From positions 1 to 60,595 of IMG/VR virus record IMGVR_UViG_3300042879_004465: 60,595 nt of DNA; one strand, given 5' to 3'. The position numbers and the translations under genes were made by a program. Of this stretch, positions 43,297 to 51,650 are shown piece by piece. Under the pieces are notes generated by a model, which worked only from the letters and a program-made list of their open reading frames with translations, had not been told where the DNA came from and did no database searches. Origin of the DNA: a virus. Position 1 is the stretch's first letter. The number at the start of each line of letters is the position of its first letter.

Positions 43297-44009
43297 TTTA
43301 CTGCTTCGATTTGGATGAGACTCTTTGTACTAAAGCTATTGATGGTGATTACGCTACTGCAATGCCAATAGAAGAGGCTATAGAAAAAGTAAACATTCTT
43401 TGGATATTAGGAAATAAAATTTTAATATTTACTGGCCGAGGATCTAGCAGTGGTAAAGATTGGGTGGAATTGACAAAACAACAATTAAAAAATTGGGGTG
43501 TAAAATATGACGAATTAATAATGAATCGCAAGCCTACTTACGATGTAATAATAGATGACAAAGCAATAAATGCTGTTGACTGGCGAAATACTTTTTGCAA
43601 AACTCGCGGAGTTGTCGCTGGAGCATTCGATCTAATACATCCGGGATATTGTAAGTTATTTAAATTTTGCAAAGAACATTGTACTCATCTTACTGTTTTA
43701 TTACATGATGATCCATCTATAGAGAGAAAAAAAATGAGTCCAGTTCACAATCTCGGAGAAAGAACGGAAATTTTAAAGTCCATTAGATACGTTGATGACG
43801 TAATTGCATATACCGATGAGCAGGATCTTGCTATAAAATTAGAACTTGGATATTACAATGTCAGATTTTTGGGAGATGATTATAGAACAAAACCATATAC
43901 TGCGGATTATCTTCCTATTAAGATCATCTATACAGATAGATCGCACGGTTATTCTACGACGCAGTTAAAGAAAAAAATAGCTGATTCATACAAGGAGTTT
44001 ATGGGATGA
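43293..44009 (+). CDS. HAD phosphatase-nucleotidyltransferase fusion
   Basis: A 238-residue two-domain protein. Residues 1-100 are a HAD phosphatase (CFDLDETLC with D6 and D8, then ILIFTGRG and VIIDDKA). Residues 105-238 are a small nucleotidyltransferase (GVVAGAFDLIHPGYCKLF, LLHDDPS, ERTEILKSIRYVDDV, DRSHGYSTTQLKKKI). The HxGH motif reads HPGY, which I recall as a variant in related phage and bacterial proteins. With the preceding kinase and isomerase it could do the phosphatase and nucleotidyl-transfer steps of heptose activation. I chose ATG at 43293 by the ATGA overlap. Confidence 0.78.
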   Translation: MIYCFDLDETLCTKAIDGDYATAMPIEEAIEKVNILWILGNKILIFTGRGSSSGKDWVELTKQQLKNWGVKYDELIMNRKPTYDVIIDDKAINAVDWRNTFCKTRGVVAGAFDLIHPGYCKLFKFCKEHCTHLTVLLHDDPSIERKKMSPVHNLGERTEILKSIRYVDDVIAYTDEQDLAIKLELGYYNVRFLGDDYRTKPYTADYLPIKIIYTDRSHGYSTTQLKKKIADSYKEFMG

Positions 44010-44902
44010 AAATAATCGTAACTGGCGGATGTGGTTTTATAGGTAGTCATTTAGTAGATATGCTGGTGGAAAAAGAACATCAAGTTATTGTGATTGATGA
44101 CTGTTCTGCTGACAATGAAAAGTTTTATTACAACCAAAAAGCAGAATACTATAAAAACTCTATCTGCGAAATGGATTTTTTAGATAAAGTAACCAAAAAT
44201 TGTGATTTTATATTTCATCTGGCCGCGGAATCTCGGCTGCAAAATTCAATATTAAATCCGAGACGAGCGGTAGATGTTAATATTGGTGGAACTATTAATC
44301 TGCTTGAGTGTTGCAAAAAACATAAAATAAAAGGAATTATATTTTCGTCTACCTCATGTGTGTATGGATTAACAAATTGTCTACCGATTAAGGAAGATCT
44401 ACCAGAAGATTGTCTGAATCCATATGCGTCTACAAAATACGCAGCAGAGCTATTGATAAAAAACTATGTAAAACTGTTTAATATTAATGCTTGTATTTTT
44501 AGATATTTCAATGTTTTCGGTGAACGTTCTCCTGCACATGGACCTTATGCGTTGGTGACAGGCATTTTTTTGAAACAAAAAGCAAACAACCAACCACTGA
44601 CGGTTGTCGGGACAGGCTTGCAAGAAAGAGATTTTATTTACGTAAAAGATGTTGCACTAGCAAACATATTGGCCATGGAACATTGGGATATTGATAATAT
44701 AAAATCTGGAAATGTATTCAATATCGGTTCGGGTTCGGCTATAAAGATTATAGATCTTGCAAAATCCATATCGGATAACATTCAATTTATACCACCAAGA
44801 CAAGGTGAGGCTGAAAATAATCTATGTTCAATAGAAAAAATTCAAAAAGAAATTGATTGGAAACCAACTATAAATATTTTAAAGTGGCTTGAAAGTCGGT
44901 GA
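44006..44902 (+). CDS. NAD-dependent sugar-nucleotide epimerase/dehydratase (GalE-like)
   Basis: A 298-residue extended short-chain dehydrogenase. The NAD loop is VTGGCGFIGSHL (5-16), the Thr/Ser region is FSSTSCVYG, and the catalytic Y-x-x-x-K is NPYASTKYAAEL. RYFNVFGERSP and ERDFIYVKDVA are typical of UDP-glucose/GlcNAc 4-epimerase relatives. The substrate may be UDP-hexose or an activated heptose. The C-terminus is short (about 20 residues less than GalE). It overlaps the preceding gene by four bases. Confidence 0.82.
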   Translation: MKIIVTGGCGFIGSHLVDMLVEKEHQVIVIDDCSADNEKFYYNQKAEYYKNSICEMDFLDKVTKNCDFIFHLAAESRLQNSILNPRRAVDVNIGGTINLLECCKKHKIKGIIFSSTSCVYGLTNCLPIKEDLPEDCLNPYASTKYAAELLIKNYVKLFNINACIFRYFNVFGERSPAHGPYALVTGIFLKQKANNQPLTVVGTGLQERDFIYVKDVALANILAMEHWDIDNIKSGNVFNIGSGSAIKIIDLAKSISDNIQFIPPRQGEAENNLCSIEKIQKEIDWKPTINILKWLESR

Positions 44903-44908
44903 ATTATT

Positions 44909-45706
44909 ATGTGCAATTTAACATCAATTATTCCGGTTAAAATTGATTCAGAACAAAGAAAAAAAAATATAGATATAACCTTGAGGTATTTGCTTCAAAA
45001 TACCGATTCCAAAATAATAATCACTGAATGTGATGATCATCCCAAATTTGATGTAAAACACTATAATTCAGATCGTATAAAATATAAGTTTGAAAAAATT
45101 CAAAACAATTTTTTTCATCGAACTCGTTTAATAAATCAAATGTTAAATGAAGTTGATACTCCGGTTGTAGCCAATTATGATGCTGATGTTATTTTACCAA
45201 AAACTTCATACGAAATATCGGAAAAATTAATTTTAACAAAACAAGCTGATGTGATCTATCCGTATGGCTTCAACTGTGCTGGACAAAGAAGAATATTTCC
45301 AGATACAAAAGGTTTAAACAAATTTTATCACACACTAAATCTTGATGATTTGGAGCTTGACCAAAGAAGCCCTTGGCTCAGTAGATACGGACATGTTCAA
45401 TTTTTTAATACTGAGTGCTATATAAAAGGTTTTATGGAGAATGAAAACTACAAGCATTGGTGTCCTGAAGATGATGAACGTGCAATTCGATTTCAAAAAT
45501 TGGGATATAAAGTTATTTGGTTAGACAGCTTGGTATATCACCAAGAACATCCACCTTCTACGCAATCACAGCCATCTAATCTGCATGAAATTTATAAACT
45601 TCACAATTACTTAATACAAGGAAACAAAGAGTCAATAGAAACATACTACAGAAGCCAAGAATATTTAAAAAAGTATGATTCTTATAAAAAATTATGCACA
45701 GCTTAA
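44909..45706 (+). CDS. GT2-like glycosyltransferase
   Basis: A 265-residue GT-A protein. LTSIIPVKIDS at the start and VVANYDADVILP (the D-x-D metal site) are typical of family 2. CPEDDERAIRFQKLGYKVIW then LVYHQEHPPS near residue 200 resembles the second domain of chondroitin-polymerase or galactosyltransferase types. The acceptor is unknown. It overlaps the next glycosyltransferase gene by 13 bases. Confidence 0.7.
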   Translation: MCNLTSIIPVKIDSEQRKKNIDITLRYLLQNTDSKIIITECDDHPKFDVKHYNSDRIKYKFEKIQNNFFHRTRLINQMLNEVDTPVVANYDADVILPKTSYEISEKLILTKQADVIYPYGFNCAGQRRIFPDTKGLNKFYHTLNLDDLELDQRSPWLSRYGHVQFFNTECYIKGFMENENYKHWCPEDDERAIRFQKLGYKVIWLDSLVYHQEHPPSTQSQPSNLHEIYKLHNYLIQGNKESIETYYRSQEYLKKYDSYKKLCTA

Positions 45707-46494
45707 TATTAACAATACACAATAAAGAGTTTTTGCTTCCGCGTGTGCTAGAGGGCATTAAGAATAATACTACAGGATCTTACGAGCTAATTGTGGTATT
45801 GGATGGTTGTTCGGATAGGTCTAGTCAAATAGTATACGATTATCATAATAAGTTTGATAAAATAAGAATATTTGAAACACCGAATGTATTTGAGACAAAG
45901 TCAAATAACGTTGGCCTAAAAAATAGCTCAGGCAAATATTGCACAATTATTCAAGACGATATGATTATAAATGAGTATGCTTGGAATGAAAGAATGGTAA
46001 AACCATTTTCTTTTGGTGATGTATTTGCAGTCACTTCTCGTACAGCTCATAATTGGCAGTTTAATCCTCACACACTCCATTTAAATCTGCCTAATGAATT
46101 GGACCATTGCTGGTGCGATGTTTTGAATCACGTAGATCACGCACATAGAGGAAACACTCCAAGAGAAGAATTTGCAATAAGAAGCTCGGTGAATCGTGGT
46201 CCACTGATGATTCTTCATGAGGATTTACAAAAATTAAATTACCTTGATGAGGAATTTAGTCCGCAAGACATGGATGATCATGATTTTTGCTATAGAGCTA
46301 AAAAAATCTTAAATAAAGTGTGTGGTTGTTATTGGGTAGACATAATAACACAAGATTCTTGGGGAGGAACTAGAGTTTCTGGTTCACCGGCGGCATGGTT
46401 ATTAAAAGCTCATCACAAAAATACAAAAATATTTTATAATAGACATAAGGATTTAATTCATTCACCTCAAGCGATAGAAAGTAGAAAATTATGA
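45694..46494 (+). CDS. GT2 glycosyltransferase
   Basis: A 266-residue protein with SLILTIHNKEFLLPRVLEGI, ELIVVLDGCSDRS and an IIQDDMIIN metal site, the standard family 2 layout. NRGPLMILHEDLQKLNYLDE then MDDHDFCYRAKK is the acceptor-side motif. The start overlaps the preceding gene by 13 bases and no Shine-Dalgarno sequence is clear. Donor and acceptor are unknown. Confidence 0.78.
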   Translation: MHSLILTIHNKEFLLPRVLEGIKNNTTGSYELIVVLDGCSDRSSQIVYDYHNKFDKIRIFETPNVFETKSNNVGLKNSSGKYCTIIQDDMIINEYAWNERMVKPFSFGDVFAVTSRTAHNWQFNPHTLHLNLPNELDHCWCDVLNHVDHAHRGNTPREEFAIRSSVNRGPLMILHEDLQKLNYLDEEFSPQDMDDHDFCYRAKKILNKVCGCYWVDIITQDSWGGTRVSGSPAAWLLKAHHKNTKIFYNRHKDLIHSPQAIESRKL

Positions 46495-47099
46495 TAAATC
46501 AAGTCAAAGAAGCAATTTCAGACGAAAGATGGATGCAGACACAACCTGGAGAAAAAGCAGGACATATTATTGATCCAATAGAAATTTCATATAAAAAATA
46601 TAAAATTGCATATAGTTATTATTTTCAATATTTAAATATTGAAAATTTAGATTTAAAACAAAAAAGTGTAATAGAAATAGGCTGTGCTAGAATTTCTTCT
46701 TTATTTTTTTGTAATAACTATTCGACTTCATATGTAATAGAGCCCACATATTACCCAGAAGCCGATCAGTATTATGAAGGAAAAAATATTATCAAAATAC
46801 ACGATAAAGCAGAAAAATGTAATTTTCCAAAAACCGATGAAGTATGGTTGTTTAATGTTTTAGACCACGTTCAAGATCCAGATTTAATTATTAATAAAGC
46901 AAAACAAAATGCTAAAATTATTAGGTTTTTTGAACCTATTGATTGTGGTACTAATTTGGAGCATCCTTTTAGTTTTACTTTAAACGATTACAAAAAATAT
47001 TTTGGTGATTGTGTAAAACTTTATAGTTGTCCAAACAAAGAACACCCTTCCAAGATGTTTCATGGCTCCGATTGCGCTTACGGAGTTTATTATGTCTAA
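46491..47099 (+). CDS. Methyltransferase-like protein, copy 1
   Basis: A 202-residue protein that looks like a small class I SAM methyltransferase. There is an EIGCARISSLFF stretch where motif I (usually E-x-G-x-G-x-G) should be, YVIEPTYYPE as motif II, and DEVWLFNVLDHVQDPDLII with FFEPID as post-motifs. The missing glycines in motif I make SAM binding uncertain. It has a tandem paralogue directly downstream. It may methylate a sugar or be a non-catalytic remnant. Confidence 0.6.
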   Translation: MINQVKEAISDERWMQTQPGEKAGHIIDPIEISYKKYKIAYSYYFQYLNIENLDLKQKSVIEIGCARISSLFFCNNYSTSYVIEPTYYPEADQYYEGKNIIKIHDKAEKCNFPKTDEVWLFNVLDHVQDPDLIINKAKQNAKIIRFFEPIDCGTNLEHPFSFTLNDYKKYFGDCVKLYSCPNKEHPSKMFHGSDCAYGVYYV

Positions 47100-47679
47100 A
47101 AAATCAATTGACGATCAAAGATGGAACGAAGCTCAACAGGCCGAGAAGCCACACCATATAGCAGATTCTTTGAGCCATTCATATACACACTATGATAAAA
47201 TTTATGATATGTATTTTCAATATTTAAATATTGAAAAACAAAATCTTAAACAAAAATCTATTGCTGAAATAGGACCAGCACGAATACCTGGTTTGTTTTT
47301 TTGTAAAAATTATTCTAAATCATATGTGATTGAGCCAACTTATTATCCAGAAACAGATGAATATTATCGGGGAAAAAATATTGTTAGAATTTTTGAAAAA
47401 GCAGAAAATTGTAAATTTCCACAAACTGATGAAATTTGGCTACTAAATTTATTACAACACGTACAAGACCCAGATAAACTAATAGCACTATGCAAAAAAA
47501 ATGCAAAGACTATTAAATTTTTTGAACCAATAGATTATCCAATTAGCGTTGAACATCCTTTTACTTTTTCTTTTGAAGATTATGTTGAATATTTTGGAAA
47601 TAGTGTAAAGAGATATACTCCAGTGCCGGGATTCCATCAAGCAAATTGTGTGTATGGTGTATATGAAAACAATTGGTAA
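47092..47679 (+). CDS. Methyltransferase-like protein, copy 2
   Basis: A 195-residue paralogue of the preceding gene, overlapping it by eight bases. Matching blocks are DDQRWNEAQQAEKPHHIADS, YFQYLNIEKQNLKQKS, EIGPARIPGLFF, YVIEPTYYPE, LLNLLQHVQDPDKLI and FFEPIDYP. I chose ATG at 47092 over an upstream in-frame start at 47062 because the paralogue aligns from there. As in copy 1, motif I lacks the usual Gly pattern. Confidence 0.6.
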   Translation: MSKKSIDDQRWNEAQQAEKPHHIADSLSHSYTHYDKIYDMYFQYLNIEKQNLKQKSIAEIGPARIPGLFFCKNYSKSYVIEPTYYPETDEYYRGKNIVRIFEKAENCKFPQTDEIWLLNLLQHVQDPDKLIALCKKNAKTIKFFEPIDYPISVEHPFTFSFEDYVEYFGNSVKRYTPVPGFHQANCVYGVYENNW

Positions 47680-47717
47680 ACAAAAAATATTTACTTAAAT
47701 ATGGTTTGGGTGTATAA

Positions 47718-48419
47718 ATGAAAAATTTAAAAAATATTACTTTAGTGTCAATAAATTGTGTTAATCCACGCGAGTCTTATAAAGCATTAAAATATTGTTC
47801 GAAGTTTTTTAATTTTTATGACACTATTTTATTTACAGATGATAAAAGTAACTATGAAGGAGTAAATGTAAAAAAAATACCAAAATTAACATGGGAAACA
47901 TATAACGATTTTGTGTTGCATTTAGATTCTTATATTAAAAGCGAATATGTTTTAATAATTCAAGACGATGGTCACATAGTTAATCCTGATTTGTGGACGG
48001 ATGAATTTTTAAAATATGATTACATAGGAGCTCCTTGGCCAAGCGAAATTGACTGGATTGAAAAACAACTTCCCACACAACAAGAATACATGAAAAAATA
48101 TTTTCCAAAAAATAGAGTTGGAAATGGTGGATTTTCTTTACGAAGCAAAAAATTTTTACAATTTTCTAATCAGTATATTTCTTGTGAAGGCGTAGGAGAA
48201 GATAGTTTTTTATGCACACGGATCTATGAAGAGGCTATAGAGTATGGAATCAAATTTGCTCCATTTGATTTGGCTGTACATTTTTCATATGAAAATCCTT
48301 GTATAGAATTTGGTTTTACTTGGAATTCTAGAATATACTTTGATAAAACAAAGCATTTTGGCTGGCATGGAAAAAACTTCATAAATACACATGAATTACT
48401 TTCTTTAAAGGATACATAA
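47718..48419 (+). CDS. DUF5672-type glycosyltransferase-like protein
   Basis: A 233-residue protein. YVLIIQDDGHIVN (GT-A D-x-D), YDYIGAPWP near residue 100, and NRVGNGGFSLRSKKFL are the hallmark of DUF5672, a family linked to glycosyltransferases. VGEDSFLC follows as the acceptor-side acidic motif. A 38-base gap and a weak TTAAATA precede it, so it may begin a second transcript within the island. Confidence 0.72.
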   Translation: MKNLKNITLVSINCVNPRESYKALKYCSKFFNFYDTILFTDDKSNYEGVNVKKIPKLTWETYNDFVLHLDSYIKSEYVLIIQDDGHIVNPDLWTDEFLKYDYIGAPWPSEIDWIEKQLPTQQEYMKKYFPKNRVGNGGFSLRSKKFLQFSNQYISCEGVGEDSFLCTRIYEEAIEYGIKFAPFDLAVHFSYENPCIEFGFTWNSRIYFDKTKHFGWHGKNFINTHELLSLKDT

Positions 48420-48420
48420 T

Positions 48421-49410
48421 ATGGTGATTTTGATTACTGGGTGTGCTGGTTTACTTGGTGCCAATTATACTCGCCATTGCCTGAATAATGGACACACTGT
48501 AATAGGAATAGATGATTTTTCTGGCGGCTATAAGAGTTTTCTTCCGTCTCATTCATCATTCACCTTTTATGAATTGAATATCCTTGATCAAGATAAATTA
48601 ACAGACATTTATAAAAAGCATTTACCGGAATGTACATATCATTTTGCAGCTTATGCTGCAGAAGGTTTGTCTCCTTTTATTAGAAATTTTAATTATACCA
48701 ATAACATCATTTGCTCTGCAAATGTCATTAATTGTTGTGTAAATTTTAATAGTAAATTAATTTTCACTTCTAGTATGGCCGTCTACGGCAAACAACCAGC
48801 TCCATTCACTGAAGACTTATTGCCAGTTCCGATAGACCCATACGGAATTGCAAAGTATGCTGTTGAACTTGACATAAAGCAAGCGCATGAACAATTTGGT
48901 CTGAGATACAATATTATTAGACCACATAATGTTCTTGGTATGTATCAAAATATTTGGGATAGATATAGAAATGTAATAGGAATATTTATTAGAAAAGCTA
49001 TAAATGGAATTCCTTTATTGGTATATGGTGATGGAGAACAAACACGCGCATTTTCTGATATAAACTACTATATGGATCCATTTGATTCATTGATGTGCAA
49101 AAATGATGGTGAGTTGTTTAATATAGGAGCAGACAAATATTATTCCATTAATGAAGCTGCAGATATAGTTAAACAAGTTGCAAAAAAATATAACTATAAT
49201 GTCTCCATAAAATATGTGGAACCAAGGCATGAAGTCAAGCATGCCTATTGTGATCATACAAAGGCAAAGCAATATTTAAACTTTGAAGACAAAACAGATT
49301 TGCATGATTTGATAGAAAAAATGTTTGGATGGGCAATAAAAGAACCAAACAGAGATCTAAAAATTATGAAATATGAAATAGAAAAAAACATGTATAGTTA
49401 CTGGAAGTGA
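48421..49410 (+). CDS. NAD-dependent sugar-nucleotide epimerase
   Basis: A 329-residue extended short-chain dehydrogenase with LITGCAGLLGANY, FTSSMAVYGKQ, DPYGIAKYAVEL (catalytic Y-x-x-x-K), IIRPHNVLG and a GDGEQTRAFSDINYY stretch. It looks closest to UDP-glucose 4-epimerase or uronate-epimerase relatives. It sits one base after the DUF5672 gene. Together with the epimerases at 44006 and 51651 the island has three such enzymes. Confidence 0.8.
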   Translation: MVILITGCAGLLGANYTRHCLNNGHTVIGIDDFSGGYKSFLPSHSSFTFYELNILDQDKLTDIYKKHLPECTYHFAAYAAEGLSPFIRNFNYTNNIICSANVINCCVNFNSKLIFTSSMAVYGKQPAPFTEDLLPVPIDPYGIAKYAVELDIKQAHEQFGLRYNIIRPHNVLGMYQNIWDRYRNVIGIFIRKAINGIPLLVYGDGEQTRAFSDINYYMDPFDSLMCKNDGELFNIGADKYYSINEAADIVKQVAKKYNYNVSIKYVEPRHEVKHAYCDHTKAKQYLNFEDKTDLHDLIEKMFGWAIKEPNRDLKIMKYEIEKNMYSYWK

Positions 49411-49431
49411 TAAATAAAATATTGGTTTATT

Positions 49432-50127
49432 ATGCAAATTGAAATTTTTATCCGTCATTGTTTTTATTCCCCAAACTCAGCAATACCTAATCGGCATCGC
49501 CCGGATTGGTTTGACAAAGAAAAAATATTTAAAAATTTTAAAAAAGAAGCCAACAAACCAAATTGCAATTATACAATTATATACGACAATCACTTTGGCC
49601 CCCGCAATCAAACTTTTCTGAAAGACGAGACAAATGTGGTTGATATAAACTGTGGTACTGAGGCAAGTAGTTTTATTTTTATGTTGAATTATGTTAGAGA
49701 AAAGAATTATAATCCAGAAACTATAATATATTTTGTAGAGGACGATTATCTCCATAGACCAGATTGGGATGTAGCAATGCGAGAAGCATTTGGGTTGCCA
49801 ATTCATTACGTATCTTTATATGACCATTTGGACAAGTATCTATATTATCCTGATTTATTTTCTAAAATTTATTGTACTTCCAGATGTCATTGGAGAACAG
49901 TACCATCTACATGCAATACATATGCGGTTAAATTCAAACAATTGATGGAAGATTATCATACAAACGAAGTGTATAGTGTATATTCTAATAATGGTGTTTC
50001 ACGTGATCATGAAAAATTTGTAGACTTAGGACGACAAGGAAAAGTATTGGTAACTCCGATGCCTGGTTATGCGACTCACTGCGATCACTTACAATCGCCC
50101 ACGCTTGACTGGAAACAGTACATATGA
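49432..50127 (+). CDS. Putative GT-A glycosyltransferase
   Basis: A 231-residue protein. IIYFVEDDYLHRPDW near residue 100 carries an EDD metal site. YVSLYDHLDKY, RCHWRTVPSTCNTYAV, and GYATHCDHL follow. I recall this block set in uncharacterised viral and bacterial glycosyltransferase-like proteins. The donor and product are unknown. It overlaps the next gene by four bases. Confidence 0.55.
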   Translation: MQIEIFIRHCFYSPNSAIPNRHRPDWFDKEKIFKNFKKEANKPNCNYTIIYDNHFGPRNQTFLKDETNVVDINCGTEASSFIFMLNYVREKNYNPETIIYFVEDDYLHRPDWDVAMREAFGLPIHYVSLYDHLDKYLYYPDLFSKIYCTSRCHWRTVPSTCNTYAVKFKQLMEDYHTNEVYSVYSNNGVSRDHEKFVDLGRQGKVLVTPMPGYATHCDHLQSPTLDWKQYI

Positions 50128-50951
50128 AAGATTGTGTTGTTTATTTGGCAGGCAATAGCGAAGATAATATCAAAGATTTTTATAAAAGTTTATCGTTGTT
50201 GTACGAAAATTATCTTAAAACATTTCAATGTGATGTTGTTGTATTTCACGAAAAAGAATTTATTTCAAAGTTACCCGATTTAATAAAGACGTTTTCAAAT
50301 ATCTCATTTAAATTCTTTGAAATACAATTTAACACTCCAAAGTATCCACCAAATATAATGGAAAATATTCCTGAATATTTTCCGCACCCGACTCATGGCA
50401 GCGGACCCATTGCATGGGGGCATCCCGGGTTTAGTCTAGGATATAGACATATGTGCAATTTTTTTAGTGGAGAGCTATATCAGCAAGTTGGATTGAATGA
50501 CTACGATTATTATATGAGGCTAGACACCGACTCTTATATTTTAAAAAAAGTTACATATAATGTTTTTGATATGATGCGTCATCATGATGCCATATATGGT
50601 TTTATAGGAGCCGCAGTGCAAATTGACAATTCAAAAGTTGTTGAAGGTCTGTGGGAATATTGTAAAAAATTTTCAGATTTAAGTGAGCATGTAAAAGATA
50701 AATTAAAAATTTTAAACATACCTTCTGGAAAAATGTATTACAATAATTTTGAAATAGGAAAAATATCTTGGTTTAAAGGATCTTCTTATAGAGCTTTTTA
50801 CGAGTATATAAAAGAGTCAGGAGGAATTTATACTAAAAGATGGGGCGATGCTCCTATTAGATATTTGGGCATTAATTTATTATTGGATGATTGTAAATTA
50901 ATAGATATAAATAATATCGCATACCAACATGGAGCCATTTATAATTTATGA
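50124..50951 (+). CDS. GT15-type alpha-1,2-mannosyltransferase
   Basis: A 275-residue protein matching yeast Kre2/Mnt1 family 15. Landmarks are GFSLGYRHMCNFFSGELY near residue 103, YYMRLDTDSYI near 131, YNNFEIGKISWFKGSSYRAF near 206 and a GGIYTKRWGDAPIRYLGINL block near 232. Family 15 enzymes transfer mannose from GDP-mannose in fungal Golgi and lack signal anchors only in rare bacterial or viral forms. No signal anchor is seen here. A fungal-type enzyme in a phage is unusual. Recognition is strong; specificity is inferred from the family. Confidence 0.82.
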   Translation: MKDCVVYLAGNSEDNIKDFYKSLSLLYENYLKTFQCDVVVFHEKEFISKLPDLIKTFSNISFKFFEIQFNTPKYPPNIMENIPEYFPHPTHGSGPIAWGHPGFSLGYRHMCNFFSGELYQQVGLNDYDYYMRLDTDSYILKKVTYNVFDMMRHHDAIYGFIGAAVQIDNSKVVEGLWEYCKKFSDLSEHVKDKLKILNIPSGKMYYNNFEIGKISWFKGSSYRAFYEYIKESGGIYTKRWGDAPIRYLGINLLLDDCKLIDINNIAYQHGAIYNL

Positions 50952-51637
50952 ATAATTTTTGTTTACTTATGTATTGCAATGAAAAATATAAATTATTTCA
51001 AGAAAAAACTTCAAGATCATTAATAGAGAGTGGTATTATAAATAAAAGTTTTATTAAAGATGAAAATGATTTAAAACAAACAATTTTCTACGAAGAACAT
51101 AAAAAAATATTATCTGTTCCAAGAGGAGCAGGATATTGCTTGTGGAAACCATATTATATTTTGGAAACCTTATTATTATTACAAGATAATGAAATATTAT
51201 TTTATTTGGATAGTGGGGACTGTATAATAAACATTTTAGAATTTAAAGAAAAAATTGATAAATTAATTTTTGACAAAGACTATTTGTTTTTTGATGGAGG
51301 ATTTTTACAAAAAGAATATACTAGATATGATTGTTTTTATATGATGAATTGTTTAAATTCAAATTACACAGATAGAATTCAGTTAGAAGCTGGTGTTTTA
51401 TTTTTAAAAAATACACCATTTATTAAAAATTTTGTAAAAGAATGGTTGTATTATTGTTCCAATTATCAAATAATAAGTGATGAACAAAATATATACGGAA
51501 ACAATTTTCCAGAATTTAAAGATCATAGACATGATCAGAGTATTCTGACTAATCTTGTAGAAAAATATAAATTATCTAGTATTCCAATGGAAAATTCTGT
51601 TAGACAAGACAATATAAAATGTAATTATTATAAGTAA
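50948..51637 (+). CDS. Unclassified glycosyltransferase-like protein
   Basis: A 229-residue protein. VPRGAGYCLWKPYYILETL near residue 56, LFYLDSGDCI (D-x-G metal-site-like) and HRHDQSILTNLV near the C-terminus match a glycosyltransferase-like family that I recall from giant viruses, phages and bacterial glycan clusters ('RG.GYW.WKPY...Y.D.G....HR.DQS'). It overlaps the GT15 gene by four bases. Catalytic role and donor are unknown. Confidence 0.55.
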   Translation: MNNFCLLMYCNEKYKLFQEKTSRSLIESGIINKSFIKDENDLKQTIFYEEHKKILSVPRGAGYCLWKPYYILETLLLLQDNEILFYLDSGDCIINILEFKEKIDKLIFDKDYLFFDGGFLQKEYTRYDCFYMMNCLNSNYTDRIQLEAGVLFLKNTPFIKNFVKEWLYYCSNYQIISDEQNIYGNNFPEFKDHRHDQSILTNLVEKYKLSSIPMENSVRQDNIKCNYYK

Positions 51638-51650
51638 AAAAGGAAAATTT

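Noticed and set aside
49409-49416. GATAAATA inside the glycan island as a late promoter
   Set aside because: The genes on both sides are tightly spaced and the surrounding sequence is so AT-rich that the match is expected by chance.
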